DNA from: Rhizobiaceae bacterium | Lineage (GTDB): Bacteria; Pseudomonadota; Alphaproteobacteria; Rhizobiales; Rhizobiaceae | Assembly (NCBI GenBank): GCA_016763155.1 | Contig: JAESUH010000030.1 | Coordinates: forward strand, 1 to 40,602 | Direction of reading: 5' to 3' | Length of the DNA: 40,602 nucleotides | Part shown: positions 37,708-40,602 of the stretch, piece by piece | Position numbering within the stretch: the stretch's first letter is position 1 | Layout: every line of letters starts with the position of its first letter | Made by a program: the position numbers and the translations under genes | Notes under the pieces: model-generated | Told to the model about the DNA's origin: nothing | The model's input: only the letters and a program-made list of their open reading frames with translations | Database searches by the model: none

Positions 37708-38196
37708 TTACCGATAGGGCGCGTCTGCCAAAAGGTTGCGTGCAATTTCACGCTCCCATCTGTCGCCGTTTTCGAGAAGTCTTTCCTTGTCGTAATAGAG
37801 TTCTTCACGGGTTTCCGTGGCAAACTCAAAATTTGGTCCTTCGACAATTGCATCCACCGGACAAGCTTCCTGACAGAAGCCGCAATAGATGCATTTCACC
37901 ATGTCGATGTCGTAGCGCGTGGTGCGTCTTGTGCCATCATTGCCGCGTGGTTCTGCTTCAATGGTGATGGCCTGAGCTGGACAAATTGCTTCACACAATT
38001 TGCACGCAATGCACCGCTCTTCGCCATTTGGATAGCGTCGTAGCGCGTGTTCGCCACGAAAGCGTACAGATACCGGCCCCTTTTCAAAGGGATAGTTGAT
38101 CGTGGCCTTCTTGGCAAAGAAGTAACGCATGGTCAAAAATGTTGCGGTTACGAACTCTTTGAGAAGAAGTGATTTTGCTGCTTGTGCGATACCCAT
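37708..38196 (-). CDS. nuoI: NADH-quinone oxidoreductase subunit I
   Basis: Peripheral-arm complex I subunit carrying two 4Fe-4S clusters. 162 aa. The two ferredoxin motifs [16 protein letters not shown] and [16 protein letters not shown] are complete (eight cysteines). The N-terminal amphipathic region and the [18 protein letters not shown] lead-in are the alphaproteobacterial/mitochondrial TYKY type. It starts 9 nt after nuoH. Confidence 0.98.
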   Translation of the reverse strand: MGIAQAAKSLLLKEFVTATFLTMRYFFAKKATINYPFEKGPVSVRFRGEHALRRYPNGEERCIACKLCEAICPAQAITIEAEPRGNDGTRRTTRYDIDMVKCIYCGFCQEACPVDAIVEGPNFEFATETREELYYDKERLLENGDRWEREIARNLLADAPYR

Positions 38197-38205
38197 GATT
38201 TTCTC

Positions 38206-39258
38206 CTATGGCGCCCATCCGGTGATTTGCAACACCAAAGCCGTTGCAAAAACCATAAACAGGGAAATCGGCAAAAACACTTTCCAACCCAGACGCATCA
38301 GCTGATCGTAGCGATAGCGTGGTACAAATGCTTTTACCAGTGAGAACATAAAGAACACCATGCAGGTCTTCAAAACGAACCAGAAAATGCCTGGTATCCA
38401 ATTTAAGATCGCATGATCATACGGTGGCAACCAGCCCCCAAGGAACAGGATGGTGGTCATTGCGCACATCAATACGATGGATACGTATTCGCCCAACATA
38501 TAAAGCATATACGGGCTTGAACCATATTCTACCATGAAGCCAGCGACCAATTCGGATTCAGCTTCAGGCAAATCAAATGGTGGGCGATTGGTTTCAGCCA
38601 GTGCCGAGATAAAGAAGATGATGAACATCGGGAACAGTGCCAACCAATGCCAATCAAGGAATGAAGGCGCCAGACCAAGCATGGTGCCAATGCCGTCTTG
38701 CTGGCTCATCACAACGTCAGTCAAATTCAATGAGCCAACACAAAGCAGCACAGTGATGATGACGAAGCCCATGGAAACTTCATAAGAGACCATTTGTGCT
38801 GCTGAGCGAAGTGCGCCCAAAAATGCATATTTGGAGTTGGAAGCCCAACCACCCATGATCACGCCGTAAACTTCCAGCGAAGAAACCGCGAAAATAAACA
38901 ACACGCCAATATTGATATTGGCAACCACCCAGTTATCTGCAACCGGCACAACGGCCCATGCTGCAAGTCCAAGCGTTACCGAAACAAGTGGTGCCAGAAG
39001 GAACACAACTTTCGAGGAAACGGCTGGAATAACCGGCTCTTTGAAAATGAACTTCAGCATATCCGCAAAAGACTGGAGTAAACCCCACGGGCCCACCACG
39101 TTTGGTCCGCGCCGCATTTGTACGGCTGCCCAGATTTTACGATCAGCGTAAATGATATAGGCAACGAAAATAAGCAATGCCACCAACAAAAGCAGGCTTT
39201 GCCCGACCATGATGAGGCCCGGGATGACATATGTATCAATGAAGAAATGCATGGTCAT
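38206..39258 (-). CDS. nuoH: NADH-quinone oxidoreductase subunit H
   Basis: Membrane subunit forming the quinone-binding site with the peripheral arm. 350 aa, eight helices. Motifs: [37 protein letters not shown], the quinone-site loop [21 protein letters not shown], and [16 protein letters not shown]. It starts 4 nt after nuoG. An in-frame ATG two codons downstream is an alternative start. Confidence 0.98.
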   Translation of the reverse strand: MTMHFFIDTYVIPGLIMVGQSLLLLVALLIFVAYIIYADRKIWAAVQMRRGPNVVGPWGLLQSFADMLKFIFKEPVIPAVSSKVVFLLAPLVSVTLGLAAWAVVPVADNWVVANINIGVLFIFAVSSLEVYGVIMGGWASNSKYAFLGALRSAAQMVSYEVSMGFVIITVLLCVGSLNLTDVVMSQQDGIGTMLGLAPSFLDWHWLALFPMFIIFFISALAETNRPPFDLPEAESELVAGFMVEYGSSPYMLYMLGEYVSIVLMCAMTTILFLGGWLPPYDHAILNWIPGIFWFVLKTCMVFFMFSLVKAFVPRYRYDQLMRLGWKVFLPISLFMVFATALVLQITGWAP

Positions 39259-39262
39259 CGTA

Positions 39263-40602
39263 TTACTCCGCCGCCTGCGCCAGATTGCCTGCTTGCACAG
39301 AAGAACACTCGGCCATCACTTTGGAGGCGCGAGCAATTGGGTTTGTCATATAGAAATCACTGACCGGGCTAACAAAGGCGCCCTTCAGGGTTTTCCCGGT
39401 TTTCACTGCACCCATTGCTTTTGCAAATGCATTAACGTCGAGAGGTGCAGCTTCTGTAATCTCGTCAAGCTGTGCAAAATGCGGATATTCCGCATAAAGC
39501 TGGCTGCGAAGTTCTGAAAGAGAATTGAATGGCAATGTTGCACCCAATACAGCCGATAAGGCCCGAATGATTGCCCAGTCTTCCTTGGCATCCCCCGGCG
39601 CAAATGCTGCACGGTTGCCCATCTGAACCCGACCTTCCAAATTGACATAAGTGCCGGATTTTTCAGTATAGGTTGACGCTGGCAAAATAACATCGGCGCG
39701 GTGCGCTCCAGCATCCCCATGGGTTCCGATATAAACAACAAAGCCCTTGGCGCTAGCAACATCAACTTCATCTGCACCAAGTATGAAGGTCAGTTCAGAT
39801 GATTTAAGAATTTCCGCAGTTGCTTTGCCACCACTACCAGGCACAAAGCCCAAATCCAGACCACCCACACGGCTCGCTGCCGTATGCAGGATGGAAAATC
39901 CATTCCAGTCAGAGGTAACCGCTTTAACATCAACAGCCAATTGAGAAGCCAGTCCGAGGACCACTTTGCTATCGCTGCGATTGAGTGCGCCCTGACCGAT
40001 AATGATCAGAGGTTTCTTCGCCCGTTTCAATTTCGCAGCAAATTTGTTCTTGCCAGATACAAGGTCTTTCAAAGCATCAGGGTCAGCGCCTAAATATTCA
40101 TAGTCGTATCGAATGTCAGCATTTTCACCGATGAGGGCGACAGGGTAGTTGCCCTCTTTCACCCGTTTCAAAATCCGGCTGTTTAGGACAGCAGCTTCAA
40201 GACGGGGATTTGCGCCAATGATCAACAAGGCATCGCTATCTTCAATGCCATCAATTGTTGAATTGAAGAGATAGCTTTCCCGACCTTTAGAAGGATTAAG
40301 AACGCTGCCTGCCTCACGACAATCAATATTGGTAGAACCCAGAGCACCCATCAGACCTTTAAGAGCAAACATATCTTCAACGGATGCCAGATCACCGGCA
40401 ATGGCGCTGATATTGTTTGGCTTGACAGCCTTCACCTGCTTGGCGATGGCCTTAAAAGCTTCATCCCAACTGGCCTGAACCAGTTTCTTACCCTTGCGAA
40501 CATAAGGCCGATCCAAACGCTGGGTACGCAACCCATCCCAGATGAAACGGGTTTTATCGGAAATCCATTCCTCATTCACCAATTCGTTCAGCCGAGGCAT
40601 GA
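39263..40602 (-). CDS. nuoG: NADH-quinone oxidoreductase subunit G, C-terminal part (truncated by window edge)
   Basis: Only the last roughly 446 codons are inside the window; the N-terminal [2Fe-2S]/[4Fe-4S] domains lie beyond base 40602. The visible part is the molybdopterin-oxidoreductase-like domain: [16 protein letters not shown], then [68 protein letters not shown] and the short C-terminal tail. The Met at 40600 is internal to the protein, not its start. Confidence 0.95.
   Translation of the reverse strand, partial: MPRLNELVNEEWISDKTRFIWDGLRTQRLDRPYVRKGKKLVQASWDEAFKAIAKQVKAVKPNNISAIAGDLASVEDMFALKGLMGALGSTNIDCREAGSVLNPSKGRESYLFNSTIDGIEDSDALLIIGANPRLEAAVLNSRILKRVKEGNYPVALIGENADIRYDYEYLGADPDALKDLVSGKNKFAAKLKRAKKPLIIIGQGALNRSDSKVVLGLASQLAVDVKAVTSDWNGFSILHTAASRVGGLDLGFVPGSGGKATAEILKSSELTFILGADEVDVASAKGFVVYIGTHGDAGAHRADVILPASTYTEKSGTYVNLEGRVQMGNRAAFAPGDAKEDWAIIRALSAVLGATLPFNSLSELRSQLYAEYPHFAQLDEITEAAPLDVNAFAKAMGAVKTGKTLKGAFVSPVSDFYMTNPIARASKVMAECSSVQAGNLAQAAE

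Noticed and set aside
1-40602. Mobile elements, CRISPR arrays, tRNA or rRNA genes
   Set aside because: None recognised; gene order and coding style look like uniform core chromosome.

Overview
This window looks like a housekeeping stretch of an alphaproteobacterial chromosome, most likely Hyphomicrobiales (Rhizobiales)-like. The pointers are the dusB-ntrB-ntrC-ntrY-ntrX-trkA-hfq-hflX string, the lipoyl domain fused to the pyruvate dehydrogenase E1-beta subunit, a fused ispDF, the short prolyl-tRNA synthetase, and the nuoG-nuoN-birA-rnj-mce-DUF1467-proS-lolC-lolD-dnaE order. GC looks moderate by eye (not computed). Almost everything is on the minus strand; only ispDF, cinA and one proposed small RNA are on the plus strand. 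I saw no tRNA, rRNA, CRISPR array, insertion sequence or prophage gene.

Layout, read in the direction of transcription (right to left). 40602-31754: complex I, nuoG (truncated by the window edge), nuoH, I, J, K, L, M, N. 31753-28621: birA, rnj (RNase J), mce (methylmalonyl-CoA epimerase) and a DUF1467 membrane protein. 28620-28218: a gene-free 400 bp that holds a plus-strand structured RNA candidate with a textbook terminator. 28217-24910: proS, lolC/E, lolD, joined by two 8-nt overlaps. 24909-24558: a promoter carrying an alphaproteobacterial LexA box and a 37-codon single-membrane-segment gene. 24557-20494: dnaE and ftsB. 20307-13058: pdhA, pdhB, a 92-aa unknown, pdhC, lpd, an 88-aa membrane protein, lipA and a COQ10/RatA-like gene. 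13057-11352, plus strand: cinA (pncC-type) and ispDF. 11245-1: dusB, ntrB, ntrC, ntrY, ntrX, trkA, trkH, hfq, hflX (truncated).

Functionally the window combines respiratory complex I, the pyruvate dehydrogenase complex with its lipoate synthase, replication and division (dnaE, ftsB), lipoprotein sorting (LolCD), nitrogen/redox two-component signalling (NtrBC, NtrYX) next to a Trk potassium uptake system, and RNA-level control (Hfq, HflX, RNase J).

The most interesting item is at 24685-24877: a consensus-like promoter whose spacer and -10 carry GTTC direct repeats with exactly the GTTC-N7-GTTC spacing of alphaproteobacterial LexA operators. It drives an unannotated-looking 37-aa membrane peptide with a strong ribosome binding site, directly upstream of dnaE. 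This is the architecture of the SOS division inhibitor SidA of Caulobacter. Second is the plus-strand RNA candidate at about 28399-28585. Third are paired palindromes in the dusB/ispDF divergent promoter region.
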